DNA of 45,725 bases from Anaerolineales bacterium UBA5797 (GTDB lineage: Bacteria > Chloroflexota > Anaerolineae > Anaerolineales > Villigracilaceae). Shown piece by piece: positions 15,463-23,023 of this stretch (position 1 is the first letter of the stretch; each line of letters begins with the position of its first letter). The position numbers and the translations under genes are program-made. The notes below the pieces were generated by a model. The model worked only from the letters and a program-made list of their open reading frames with translations. It was not told where the DNA came from and did no database searches. The stretch spans positions 1 to 45,725 of the forward strand of contig DIDP01000041.1 in NCBI GenBank assembly GCA_002418205.1, written 5' to 3'.

Positions 15463-16542
15463 ATGACAACCCCTCACACACACTCTCCCACACTACTCAA
15501 ACCTGCCAAGCCCGTTGGCATCATCGGCTACGGCGCGTACGTGCCGCGTTATCGTCTGCCCGCCAAGGAAGTGGCGCGTGTATGGACAGGCGGCAAAGGC
15601 GGACTCCCCATCAAGGAGAAAGCCGTCCCTGGGCTGGATGAAGACGTCATCACCATGTCCATTGAAGCCGCGCGCAACGCGATGAAACGCGCACAGATCG
15701 ACCCGACCGAATTGCGGGCGGTCTGGGTTGGGTCTGAGTCCCACCCTTATGCGGTGAAACCAACTTCCACGTTGGTGGCTGAAGCGATTGGCGCTGTCCC
15801 CAACACGCAAGCCGCCGATTGGGAATTCGCCTGCAAAGCGGGCACCGAAGCGCTCGTCGCCGCGATGGGCTTGGTCGGCTCGGGCATGGGCAAGTACGCC
15901 ATGGCGATCGGCATGGACACCGCGCAAGGCAAGCCAGGCGATGCGCTCGAGTACACTGCGGGCGCAGGCGGTGGCGCGTACATTCTCGGACCCGCCGAAG
16001 AATCGCTGGCGGTCATCAACGCTTCGTATTCGTACGTCACCGACACGCCCGATTTCTGGCGGCGCTCCGACGCGAAGTATCCCGAACACGGCATGCGCTT
16101 CACGGGCGAACCCGCCTACTTCAAACACGTCAGCGAAGCCGCCACGCATTTGATGGAAGCCTCGGGCACCACCGCAAAAGATTACAAGTGGGCGGTCTTC
16201 CACCAGCCGAATACGAAATTCCCGCAGCGCGTTGCATCGGGACTCGGCTTCTCGATGGAACAGATCGAACCTGGGCTCTTGGTCCCTGTGATCGGAAATA
16301 CATATGCGGGCGCAGCGATGATCGGACTCACCGCGACTCTCGACATCGCCCAACCTGGAGATCGGATCCTCGTCGTCTCATTCGGAAGTGGGGCTGGTTC
16401 CGACGCCTTCGACATCACCGTCACTGACGCCGCTCCGCTCCGCGCAGGGCTGGCAACCAAGACGATGGACTACGTCAAGCGCCGGACAGAAATTGATTAC
16501 GCCACGTATGTAAGATTCCGTGGCAAGTTGCAGATGAAATAA
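15463..16542 (+). CDS. Hydroxymethylglutaryl-CoA synthase, archaeal type
   Basis: This 359-residue enzyme of the thiolase fold condenses acetyl-CoA with acetoacetyl-CoA to HMG-CoA. The archaeal subtype is indicated by length, by the start GIIGYGAYVPRYRLP, and by the nucleophile segment EFACKAGTEA (Cys124), which is intact. ESHPYAVKPTSTL and FHQPNTKFP supply other active-site residues. In archaea this enzyme forms a complex with an acetoacetyl-CoA thiolase and a DUF35 protein. A thiolase homologue follows here and a DUF35 gene lies at 36450, but the adjacent genes are separated by a GIY-YIG repeat unit. Confidence 0.92.
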   Translation: MTTPHTHSPTLLKPAKPVGIIGYGAYVPRYRLPAKEVARVWTGGKGGLPIKEKAVPGLDEDVITMSIEAARNAMKRAQIDPTELRAVWVGSESHPYAVKPTSTLVAEAIGAVPNTQAADWEFACKAGTEALVAAMGLVGSGMGKYAMAIGMDTAQGKPGDALEYTAGAGGGAYILGPAEESLAVINASYSYVTDTPDFWRRSDAKYPEHGMRFTGEPAYFKHVSEAATHLMEASGTTAKDYKWAVFHQPNTKFPQRVASGLGFSMEQIEPGLLVPVIGNTYAGAAMIGLTATLDIAQPGDRILVVSFGSGAGSDAFDITVTDAAPLRAGLATKTMDYVKRRTEIDYATYVRFRGKLQMK

Positions 16543-16552
16543 AAAGAATACC

Positions 16553-16629
16553 CCGCTGGTCGAGTAGGCTCGGTGGTTGAGTAGTGGCGCAAGACGCCAC
16601 GTATCGAAACCCCGAGCCGTATCGAGACC
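16553..16629 (-). repeat. Dispersed repeat R1, copy a (inverted arm)
   Basis: CCGCTGGTCGAGTAG ... TATCGA ... CCGTATCGAGACC, with an internal TGGCG/CGCCA hairpin. It is the inverse of copy b 34 bases away, so together they form a long interrupted hairpin upstream of the GIY-YIG gene. Confidence 0.8.
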
Positions 16630-16662
16630 CAGCATAAGCAAAGAAATTAATATTATAAGTTT

Positions 16663-16725
16663 GTGGTCTCGATACGGATTTCGATATGCTCACTTCGTTC
16701 GCTACTCAATCCTACTCGACCACCG
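16663..16725 (+). repeat. Dispersed repeat R1, copy b
   Basis: GTGGTCTCGATACGG ... GCTACTCAATCCTACTCGACCACCG. The conserved ends are the same as in the copies at 17112, 30373 and 34885; the middle differs. Confidence 0.8.
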
Positions 16726-16744
16726 ATAGTATTTGAGATTTTCT

Positions 16745-17047
16745 ATGGCATGGATGTATATTCTTGAATGTTCAGATGGTTCTTATTATGTAGGTTCGAC
16801 GAAAGACCTTGAATATCGTCTCTCTGAACATCAATCAGGCAAAGGAGCAATATACACATCACGACGATTGCCAGTCAAACTTGTTTATTCAGAAGAATCT
16901 GAAAGAGTAGTTGATGCTTATGCCAGAGAAAAGCAAGTCCAAAACTGGAGCAGAGCAAAGCGTGAAGCATTGATAAAAGGAAATCCAGAAGATTTACCTA
17001 AACTGGCAAAGAAGAAATTCAAAAAGAAAGATCCGCTGGTCGAGTAG
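16745..17047 (+). CDS. GIY-YIG nuclease (UPF0213 type) within repeat unit
   Basis: This 100-residue single-domain nuclease has the hallmark MYIL...YYVGST (GIY-YIG variant) at residues 4-17, the catalytic Arg in EYRLSEHQ, the HTSRRLP-like segment (YTSRRLP) and the catalytic Glu region REKQVQNWSR. Its last codons (DPLVE and the stop) lie within an R1 repeat copy, and R1 copies flank it on both sides. That suggests the gene and its repeats move as a unit. It sits between HMG-CoA synthase and thiolase. Homing, repair or repeat-processing roles are possible. Confidence 0.85.
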   Translation: MAWMYILECSDGSYYVGSTKDLEYRLSEHQSGKGAIYTSRRLPVKLVYSEESERVVDAYAREKQVQNWSRAKREALIKGNPEDLPKLAKKKFKKKDPLVE

Positions 17048-17078
17048 CTTGAGGCGCTAGCCGAAGGTGTATCGAGCC
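17033..17078 (-). repeat. Dispersed repeat R1, copy c (inverted arm, overlaps GIY-YIG stop)
   Basis: CCGCTGGTCGAGTAG ... TATCGAGCC. The TAG of GTCGAGTAG is the stop codon of the GIY-YIG gene. Confidence 0.78.
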
Positions 17079-17111
17079 AACATTTACAAGAGAAAAAAAC
17101 TTGAAAGTGAC

Positions 17112-17195
17112 GGTCTCGATACGTCCCTTGGTCTCGGTACGAGCGAGAAAATCACTCGCTCTACTCGACCAGCGGGACTACTCGACCACCGAGGT
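17112..17195 (+). repeat. Dispersed repeat R1, copy d
   Basis: GGTCTCGATACG ... CTACTCGACCAGCGG and a second CTACTCGACCACCGAGGT. It is the inverse partner of copy c. Its final GAGGT is placed to serve as ribosome binding site for the thiolase gene ten bases on. Confidence 0.8.
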
Positions 17196-17204
17196 AAATA
17201 GAAC

Positions 17205-18362
17205 ATGACAGACATAGTTATCGCAGGAATCGGACAAACAGAGGTCGGCGAGCACTGGGACATCGGTCTGCGCGACCTTGCCTTCGCCGCCATTCAGGAC
17301 GCGGTCAGGGACGCGGGCGGGTTGAAACCGCAATCGTTATTCGTCGGCAACATGCTGGCGCCGAACCTTTCCAACCAGGCACACCTCGGTGTGCTGATCG
17401 CCGATTACGCGGGGTTGCTTGGGATTGAGGCAGTCACCATCGAAGCCGCGGGTGCATCAGGTGGCGCGGCGTTGCGGCAGGGTTATCTCGCGGTCAAAAG
17501 CGGACTTGTCGATGTCGCGCTCGTGGTCGGCGTAGAGAAGTTCACAGACAAGGTCGGCGCAAGTGTGGATGCCGCCCTCGCCACCACAGGCGACTCGGAC
17601 TTCGAGTCCGTGCAGGGCATGACCCCCGCCGCGCAAGCCGCGCTTCTAATGAAGCGTTACATTCATGAGTATGAAGTCCCCGAAAACGGATTTGCAGGCT
17701 TTGCCGTCACCGCCCATACCAACGGGGTAGCCAACAAGAACGCCATGTTCCGCAAAGCCATCAAACCTGAGACTTACGCCAAAGCGGAGATGGTCAGCGA
17801 ACCGCTCAACATGTTCGACATGGCTCCGAATGCGGACGGCGCGGCCGCGCTCGTTCTGACACACCGCGACCTGCTCCCGTCAAATTATCCGAATCCACTC
17901 GTAAAGATCTCCGGCTCCGCCGCCTCGTCCGACACACTTGCACTTCACGACCGCAAGGACATGCTGTTCTTCGACACCGCGCATCTTTCCGCAGGCAGGG
18001 CGATGAAACAGGTTGGCATTGTGCTGGATGATATCGATCTCTTCGAATATCACGATGTATTCAGCATCCATGCCGCGCTGCAACTCGAAGCAGTCGGGTT
18101 CGCTGTCAAAGGCAAAGGCTGGAAGTTAGCCGCAGACGGCGAAATTGGTCTCAAAGGAAAGATCCCATGCGCGACGATGGGCGGGATGAAGGCGCGCGGG
18201 TTCCCCGGTGGCGCGGCGGGCGTATATCAGGCTGTGGACGCAGTGGCACAGCTTCGGGGTCAGGCTGAGGCGAACCAGCTCCCGGACGCGAAGACCGCCT
18301 TGATCCAGTCCCTTGGCGGACCGGCATCGACAGCGGTCAGTCACATTCTGCAATGTTTGTAG
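17205..18362 (+). CDS. Thiolase-fold protein (archaeal acetoacetyl-CoA thiolase family), catalytic residues missing
   Basis: This 385-residue protein is full length for the archaeal/SCP-x-like thiolase family (VIAGIGQTEVGEH start, ASGGAALRQGYLAV, VVGVEKFTD, FEYHDVFSIHAALQLEA, GGPASTAVSHIL end). The nucleophile Cys expected in A-A-C-x-S-G is Gly83 (EAAGASGG). The general-base His of the G-H-P motif is Phe333 (ARGFPGG), and the preceding NxSGG is TMGG. It therefore looks unable to do Claisen chemistry in the normal way. It follows HMG-CoA synthase and may be a structural partner that channels or stabilises, or use different chemistry. Confidence 0.85.
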   Translation: MTDIVIAGIGQTEVGEHWDIGLRDLAFAAIQDAVRDAGGLKPQSLFVGNMLAPNLSNQAHLGVLIADYAGLLGIEAVTIEAAGASGGAALRQGYLAVKSGLVDVALVVGVEKFTDKVGASVDAALATTGDSDFESVQGMTPAAQAALLMKRYIHEYEVPENGFAGFAVTAHTNGVANKNAMFRKAIKPETYAKAEMVSEPLNMFDMAPNADGAAALVLTHRDLLPSNYPNPLVKISGSAASSDTLALHDRKDMLFFDTAHLSAGRAMKQVGIVLDDIDLFEYHDVFSIHAALQLEAVGFAVKGKGWKLAADGEIGLKGKIPCATMGGMKARGFPGGAAGVYQAVDAVAQLRGQAEANQLPDAKTALIQSLGGPASTAVSHILQCL

Positions 18363-18381
18363 GTCACGTTTAAAACGTTAC

Positions 18382-18756
18382 CTACTGCCGATGGTTGAAG
18401 GTCATTCGAACAAGAGACGGAATGGTCAAAGCAGATAAAACCGCTGCCCCTCCAAACAAAAGACTCGGCACCAGCCAGCGCGCATTCACGAGAAAATCCT
18501 GATACAGCAGGATGCCTTGAATGCGCAGTTTAGCGAGCATGATGGGTGGAAGACTCTGTATCGCGAAGAACACCGCACTGATGGATAACGCAAGCACAAG
18601 ACTCAAAACGAGGTCATTCCAAGTGACGAGTTGGGGTCTCGTGTCTTTTTGGATGCGCGCCAACACATCGAAGGTGAGGCTGCGCGGCATCTCAGCCAGC
18701 GGATAGGATTGGAGCGCTTCTTCGATCTGCGCATCTTGTTTCAGGTGGTTATCCAT
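18382..18756 (-). CDS. Membrane protein, probable anti-sigma factor
   Basis: This 124-residue protein has a cytoplasmic N-terminal helical part (residues 1-45, with PRSLTFDVLARI) and two membrane helices (about 47-67 and 93-115). It overlaps the upstream ECF sigma gene by 16 bases, the classic arrangement of sigma and anti-sigma. No zinc-binding H-x3-C-x2-C motif is present, so if it is an anti-sigma factor it is not the ZAS type. The role is inferred from context. Confidence 0.7.
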   Translation of the reverse strand: MDNHLKQDAQIEEALQSYPLAEMPRSLTFDVLARIQKDTRPQLVTWNDLVLSLVLALSISAVFFAIQSLPPIMLAKLRIQGILLYQDFLVNARWLVPSLLFGGAAVLSALTIPSLVRMTFNHRQ

Positions 18757-19304
18757 GAGTCCTCCAGTTGGGCAAGCTTTTTGCGGAGTTGTTCTTTCGC
18801 GCGGAAAATGCCCGTTTTGACGGTGCCAAGCGGCAGGTTAAGGGTTGAGGCGATCTCATCGTAGGAGAGTTCGTTCTGGTAGCGAAGAGTAATTAGTAAT
18901 TGGTAATTGGCGCCCAGATTTTGGATCGCTTGAGAGAGATGGCGTTTGGTTTCGTTGGTTTCAAATTCTGAGGCGGGGGAATTGAAATTCGGTTCGGGAA
19001 TCTCTTCCATCACATCATCACCAAGGTCGTTGAGGGAACGCCGCAGGCTCGGCAGGCGGTTGTAACACAGGTTGGTCACAATGCGGTACAGCCACGTACG
19101 GAACTGGGATTGTCCCCTGAAGTTCGGCAGCGCCGTCCATGCGCGGACAAAGGTTTCCTGCGTCAGGTCCAGCGCTTCGTTTTCATCCTTCATGACGCGC
19201 AACGCAAGGTTATAGACATAGCGTTGATGTTCGTCCACCAACGAAGCAAAGGCCTCATGATCGCCTTTCTGCGCACGCTGGATGAGGGTCTTTTCGTTGT
19301 CCAC
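18741..19304 (-). CDS. ECF-type RNA polymerase sigma factor
   Basis: This 187-residue sigma-70 family group IV protein has region 2 (YVYNLALRVMKDENEALDLTQETFVRAW, here given only as landmark YNLALRV and DLTQETFVRAW, with RTWLYRIVTNLCYN) and region 4 (ISYDEIA-like LSYDEIASTLNLPLGTVKT). The start is GTG with AAGGAAC upstream. An ECF-type promoter before it matches the one before the DUF4097 gene on the other strand, so it probably activates both itself and that gene. The membrane partner downstream would hold it inactive until an envelope signal. Confidence 0.93.
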   Translation of the reverse strand: MDNEKTLIQRAQKGDHEAFASLVDEHQRYVYNLALRVMKDENEALDLTQETFVRAWTALPNFRGQSQFRTWLYRIVTNLCYNRLPSLRRSLNDLGDDVMEEIPEPNFNSPASEFETNETKRHLSQAIQNLGANYQLLITLRYQNELSYDEIASTLNLPLGTVKTGIFRAKEQLRKKLAQLEDSWITT

Positions 19305-19321
19305 AAGAGTTCCTTCAAGAG

Positions 19322-19351
19322 GTTAGACAGGTGAAATAGGGAAAAGTTTCA
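19322..19351 (-). promoter_or_regulatory. ECF-type promoter of the sigma gene
   Basis: The minus strand reads TGAAACTTTT, eight bases, then CACCTGTCTAAC. The ECF-style -35 (TGAAAC) and -10 (GTCTAA) are spaced as usual, and the start codon lies 17 bases downstream. The DUF4097 promoter is the same apart from the spacer and one base. Confidence 0.8.
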
Positions 19352-19361
19352 TTTTCCTCAC

Positions 19362-19438
19362 CTTAACCCTCTCCCAAAAGGAGAGGGAACACGACTCCCT
19401 TCTCCCCGCGGGACGTGTGCCCATTAGGGTAGAAGGGC
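19362..19438. repeat. Palindromic dispersed repeat R5
   Basis: CCCTCTCC/GGAGAGGG (19367-19374 with 19380-19387) is followed by a second imperfect arm containing CCCTTCTCCCC and GTAGAAGGG. It separates the two divergent ECF promoters. Confidence 0.6.
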
Positions 19439-19450
19439 TGGGGATGATGG

Positions 19451-19480
19451 TGAAACTTTTTCTCAAAACACCTGTCAAAC
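19451..19480 (+). promoter_or_regulatory. ECF-type promoter of the DUF4097 gene
   Basis: TGAAACTTTT, eight bases, then CACCTGTCAAAC. It matches the promoter of the adjacent sigma gene at 21 of 22 positions outside the spacer, with the same spacing. Confidence 0.8.
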
Positions 19481-19534
19481 GAAGTGAGAAACATTCCGCA
19501 TTCTGCGGCACTTTGTAACACAAGGAGAACGAAA

Positions 19535-20845
19535 ATGAAAAGACCCATTGTGATCGTTTTATTGACCCTCGCGCTGGTCTTTGTACTGGCAGGCATCGCT
19601 GCGGTACTCTTTTTCTTTTGGGGAGTAGGTGGCGGCTTCCCCACCAACAATCCGTTCGACCAACGGAACATCTCGTCCTCATTGGAAGAGAGCAAGACAT
19701 TGGAAGTTGACACATCAAAGCCTGTCACTTTAAAGGTGACGGACGATGCAGGTGAAGTTACCATCACAGGCGCGGACGTGGACGCTGTACAGGTCAAGGT
19801 TGTCAAAACCGCATTCGACTCCACACAGGCTCGCGCGGATGAGGAAGTAAAGACCATTCAATATTCCATCGACCAGGCTGACAACACCATCACACTCAAT
19901 TACAAGATCAACGATTCGATGAACTTCAGCAACAAGATCAATACCGTGGATTTCATCATCACGGTTCCCAACGATGTGAAAGTAGATGTGAAGGGCAACA
20001 TCGGTGAAGTCAATATCTCCAATACCCGCGGGGATATCGTTGTAAAGAACGATTTCGGCAACATCACGGTGACGAATATTGACGGAGCGTTGAGTCTGGG
20101 AACCAATAGCGGAAGCCTAAATATATCATCCGTGCAGGCAGGTTCTGGTGATATTGAAATCTTCTCAGGCTTCGGCAGCGCCACCATCGAGCAGGTCAGC
20201 GGCGGGAACATCACCATTGGATCTGACAGCGGCACACTGGAACTTAAAAACGTCCGTGCCGCAAAGGAGATGAAATTATCGACAAAATTTGGCAACATCA
20301 AATTCGCTACGGGTACGGCCGGCTCACTGGATGCGGAGACAAGCAGCGGCTCCGTTACGCTGACATCCATCACGGTCAAAGGCGATCTGACGATCAAGGA
20401 CGATTTCGGCGATATCGACCTCGAACAGGTAAAATCAACATCCTATGATATCGAGACCAACAGCGGCTCCATCACAGTGAACGGTGCAAAAGGCAGGGTG
20501 CGTGCACACACAGGCTTTGGCAACATCGAGATCAAAAATGCTGAAGATGCAACGCTCGACCTCAACACAAAGAGCGGCTCCATTGAGTTCTCCGGTGCGC
20601 TTGGCGACGGTCCACATGCCGTTCATTCGGATTTCGGCGATGTAAAATTGAATCTACCCGCCGATACCGCCATCAACATTAACATGGAAACCAAATTTGG
20701 CAAGATCACTTCCGACCTGCCGATCACGGTCACGCTCACAGGCGATGTAACCGAAGGACAGCAGAATGGCACCATCAACGGCGGCGGCGCCGAGTTCAAA
20801 GTGGACACCAACAGTGGCAACATCAGTCTCAAGATTCTGAAGTAG
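19535..20845 (+). CDS. DUF4097-type beta-repeat surface protein
   Basis: This 436-residue protein starts at the ATG with AAGGAG nearby. An N-terminal membrane segment (about residues 5-30) is followed by an extracytoplasmic beta-helix-like region. The region is built of about ten short repeats of the type FGNI/FGDI...SGS/SGT (DFGNITVTN, TNSGSLNIS, SGFGSATIE, KFGNIKFAT, SSGSVTLTS and so on), characteristic of DUF4097/DUF4098 putative adhesins. It probably sits on the outer face of the membrane. The shared promoter makes it the likely main output of the ECF sigma factor. Confidence 0.85.
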   Translation: MKRPIVIVLLTLALVFVLAGIAAVLFFFWGVGGGFPTNNPFDQRNISSSLEESKTLEVDTSKPVTLKVTDDAGEVTITGADVDAVQVKVVKTAFDSTQARADEEVKTIQYSIDQADNTITLNYKINDSMNFSNKINTVDFIITVPNDVKVDVKGNIGEVNISNTRGDIVVKNDFGNITVTNIDGALSLGTNSGSLNISSVQAGSGDIEIFSGFGSATIEQVSGGNITIGSDSGTLELKNVRAAKEMKLSTKFGNIKFATGTAGSLDAETSSGSVTLTSITVKGDLTIKDDFGDIDLEQVKSTSYDIETNSGSITVNGAKGRVRAHTGFGNIEIKNAEDATLDLNTKSGSIEFSGALGDGPHAVHSDFGDVKLNLPADTAININMETKFGKITSDLPITVTLTGDVTEGQQNGTINGGGAEFKVDTNSGNISLKILK

Positions 20846-20861
20846 CCTCCCCACCACCCAG

Positions 20862-20899
20862 AACGGAGTGACTGGTAGAATTCAGTCACTCCGTTTTTT
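20862..20899 (+). terminator. Terminator of DUF4097 gene
   Basis: A 12-bp perfect stem (20862-20873 with 20884-20895) is followed by TTTTTTG. Confidence 0.88.
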
Positions 20900-20912
20900 G
20901 TTGTGAGGAATT

Positions 20913-21251
20913 ATGGATGCATTGGTCGCATGTCTCGGTGCCCTTGGAATTGTTGTTGTCATCTTCAGCTTCCTTGCCTTCCTGCGCTACATGAACTACA
21001 AGGAAACGCTCGCCCTCGCCGAAAAGGGGCTCACCAGACCCGAAACCAGATCAGGCAAAGGGCTGCTGCGCTGGGGGATTGTCATCACATCGCTGGGACT
21101 CGCCCTCTCGATCGGTCTCTACCTGATCGGCTTCAACTCCCCCAACGACTACCCGCTTCACCTCGGACCCTGGATGCTGGGAGGCTTCGTCCCGCTTTTT
21201 CTCGGCCTGGGGCTGATCCTGCTCTATTATTTGACGGAGAAGGAGCAGTAA
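20913..21251 (+). CDS. Small membrane protein (DUF6249-like)
   Basis: This 112-residue protein has three hydrophobic segments (about residues 4-24, 52-72 and 85-107). A conserved-looking cytoplasmic stretch NYKETLALAEKGLTRPE follows the first helix, as in the small DUF6249 membrane proteins often found near ECF sigma/anti-sigma genes. It follows the DUF4097 terminator by 13 bases with GTGAGGAA upstream. The function is unknown. Confidence 0.7.
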   Translation: MDALVACLGALGIVVVIFSFLAFLRYMNYKETLALAEKGLTRPETRSGKGLLRWGIVITSLGLALSIGLYLIGFNSPNDYPLHLGPWMLGGFVPLFLGLGLILLYYLTEKEQ

Positions 21252-21269
21252 GTCTGCTTGAAGCGTGAC

Positions 21270-22976
21270 CTATAAAATCACTTCAAACCACATGGATTGA
21301 TACGGCTTCAACAAAATCTTCCCACCCATTGGACGGTTCATGAGCATATCATGAGCCGCTTTCTTTATGGGATTCTCGATCTCAAATTCCTGCACGGTCA
21401 CATTCTGCAGGCACAACACTTGTCTTGATCCATCGGGGGAGGTTCGCAGAACAGCGAAAACCCTTTTGTCAACATCCATAATCCTTTGGCCGCCACGCGG
21501 GTCAAACGCGGACGAGGAAGACCGCGCCATCAGCAATTGCCGATAACGAGCGAACACTTTCGAGCGCAGTGAATTGGTTTCTGCCAATTGCTTTTCCAAT
21601 TCATCGCGCTCCAATTTCTGGCGGTTGATCGTGCGGTTGTGTTTCGTGAGTTGCACCCCTTCCTTCCAATTGCGCGACCCGAACAAACTATGGAAGTAGA
21701 TGCCCGGCATGCCGACGATGGTCAGCATGATCGCCTGCGCCGCCATGAAGCGGTCGACCTGGAGGTCCAGCGGTTCGTCGCTCGATGGATCGGATAGTGC
21801 ATCGAAATAGTTGATGTTCATCTCGTAGGGACTGGTCGTGCCGTCGCTGTTTTGTTTGTAGGAGATCAAGCCGCCATGCGTGAGAGTCCGCTCGATGAGG
21901 GAGTCGATGTCAGCGGAGGACAGAATACCTCGGGCAGGATTCAGCCCCACCCCGTCGTGTGAGGCGAGGAAGTTGAAGAAGGTCGTTCGGTCTGAGGGAA
22001 GCGTCAGGCTCGAAGCCCATCCAGATAAAACGCTCGCATCGCCTGTGCGGAAGGTGTGAAGCACGAGCGGCGGGAGCGCAAAGTTATACACGAGTTGCGC
22101 TTCGTTCGTGCCATCGCCAAAATAGGAAATGTTATCAGCATGCGGAACGTTGGTCTCGGTGATGAGTCGCACGTGCGGAGCAACCTCGTCAAGGACCGCG
22201 TGAAATAGCTGGATGACCGCGTGGGTCTGCGGGAGGTGGATGCAGGGTGTGCCAATCTCCTTCCAAAGATAGGCGATGGCATCGAGGCGGATGAACTGCG
22301 CGCCGCGCTGGGCGTACATGAGCAGGATGTCGAAGATTTCGAGCAACACATCAGGATTCGCAAAGTTGAGGTCAACCTGATCGGCGCTGAAGGTCGTCCA
22401 CACTTTGCGTTTGCCCGCGGCGGTTTCGAATTCGGTCAGCAGCGGCAGCGCGCGCGGACGGACGACATCCGACAGATCGGGGTCGCCTTCGACCGTCACA
22501 AAGTAATCGCGATACGGTTCTTCGTCCTGCAGGAACTTTTGGAACCATTCGCCCTGCGCGGACATGTGATTGATCACGCCGTCGAACATCAGGCGGAAGG
22601 ATTCGCCCAGCCTTTCGATGTCCTTCCAATCACCCAACGCGGGATCCACGGCGCGATAATCCCTGACCGAGAATCCATCGTCCGACGACCACGGATAAAA
22701 CGGCAGGATGTGCACGCCGCCGACGATGCCTTTCAAATGCGCTTCGCAGAATTCAGCGAGCGTTTGCAGATGCGACTTCCCTTTTTCCTGCACCTGATCG
22801 CCATAGGTGATCAGCAATGAATCACGCTCGCTCAGCGAAACGTCGGAGGGACTCGATATCCTGCCGCGATAACGTTCGATCATGTCTTGCAACCGCGGCT
22901 CGATCCGCGCAGCAGACGCTGCACCATAAATTTTCGTGAGTAGTGTGGTATAAAAAGTTTGCATAATGCCATCCAT
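21270..22976 (-). CDS. GH13_18 sugar phosphorylase, probable glucosylglycerate phosphorylase
   Basis: This 568-residue protein has the subfamily 18 (sucrose phosphorylase-like) architecture: VHILPFYPWSSDDGFSV, the FDGVINHMS strand, nucleophile Asp in FIRLDAIAYLWKE, acid/base Glu in LITETNVPH, and FLASHDGVG. The family contains sucrose, glucosylglycerol and glucosylglycerate phosphorylases. Divergently adjacent genes encode glucosyl-3-phosphoglycerate synthase and its phosphatase, so glucosylglycerate is the best guess for substrate; it would be split by phosphate to glucose 1-phosphate and glycerate. The start could also be the ATG four codons in (22964). It is cytoplasmic, with no signal peptide. 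Confidence 0.85.
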   Translation of the reverse strand: MDGIMQTFYTTLLTKIYGAASAARIEPRLQDMIERYRGRISSPSDVSLSERDSLLITYGDQVQEKGKSHLQTLAEFCEAHLKGIVGGVHILPFYPWSSDDGFSVRDYRAVDPALGDWKDIERLGESFRLMFDGVINHMSAQGEWFQKFLQDEEPYRDYFVTVEGDPDLSDVVRPRALPLLTEFETAAGKRKVWTTFSADQVDLNFANPDVLLEIFDILLMYAQRGAQFIRLDAIAYLWKEIGTPCIHLPQTHAVIQLFHAVLDEVAPHVRLITETNVPHADNISYFGDGTNEAQLVYNFALPPLVLHTFRTGDASVLSGWASSLTLPSDRTTFFNFLASHDGVGLNPARGILSSADIDSLIERTLTHGGLISYKQNSDGTTSPYEMNINYFDALSDPSSDEPLDLQVDRFMAAQAIMLTIVGMPGIYFHSLFGSRNWKEGVQLTKHNRTINRQKLERDELEKQLAETNSLRSKVFARYRQLLMARSSSSAFDPRGGQRIMDVDKRVFAVLRTSPDGSRQVLCLQNVTVQEFEIENPIKKAAHDMLMNRPMGGKILLKPYQSMWFEVIL

Positions 22977-23023
22977 TTTACTGCAACAATCCTAGGGGAA
23001 ATTTCATTTACGAGGAGAGACAT

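Noticed and set aside
15493..16353. Minus-strand open frame of 286 codons opposite HMG-CoA synthase
   Set aside because: The plus-strand product is a clear enzyme with all motifs; the minus frame gives a His/Arg-rich low-complexity product.
16553..17195. CRISPR array as explanation for the regularly recurring CTACTCGACC sequences
   Set aside because: Repeats are inverted, of unequal length and without unique spacers of constant size; no cas gene is near.
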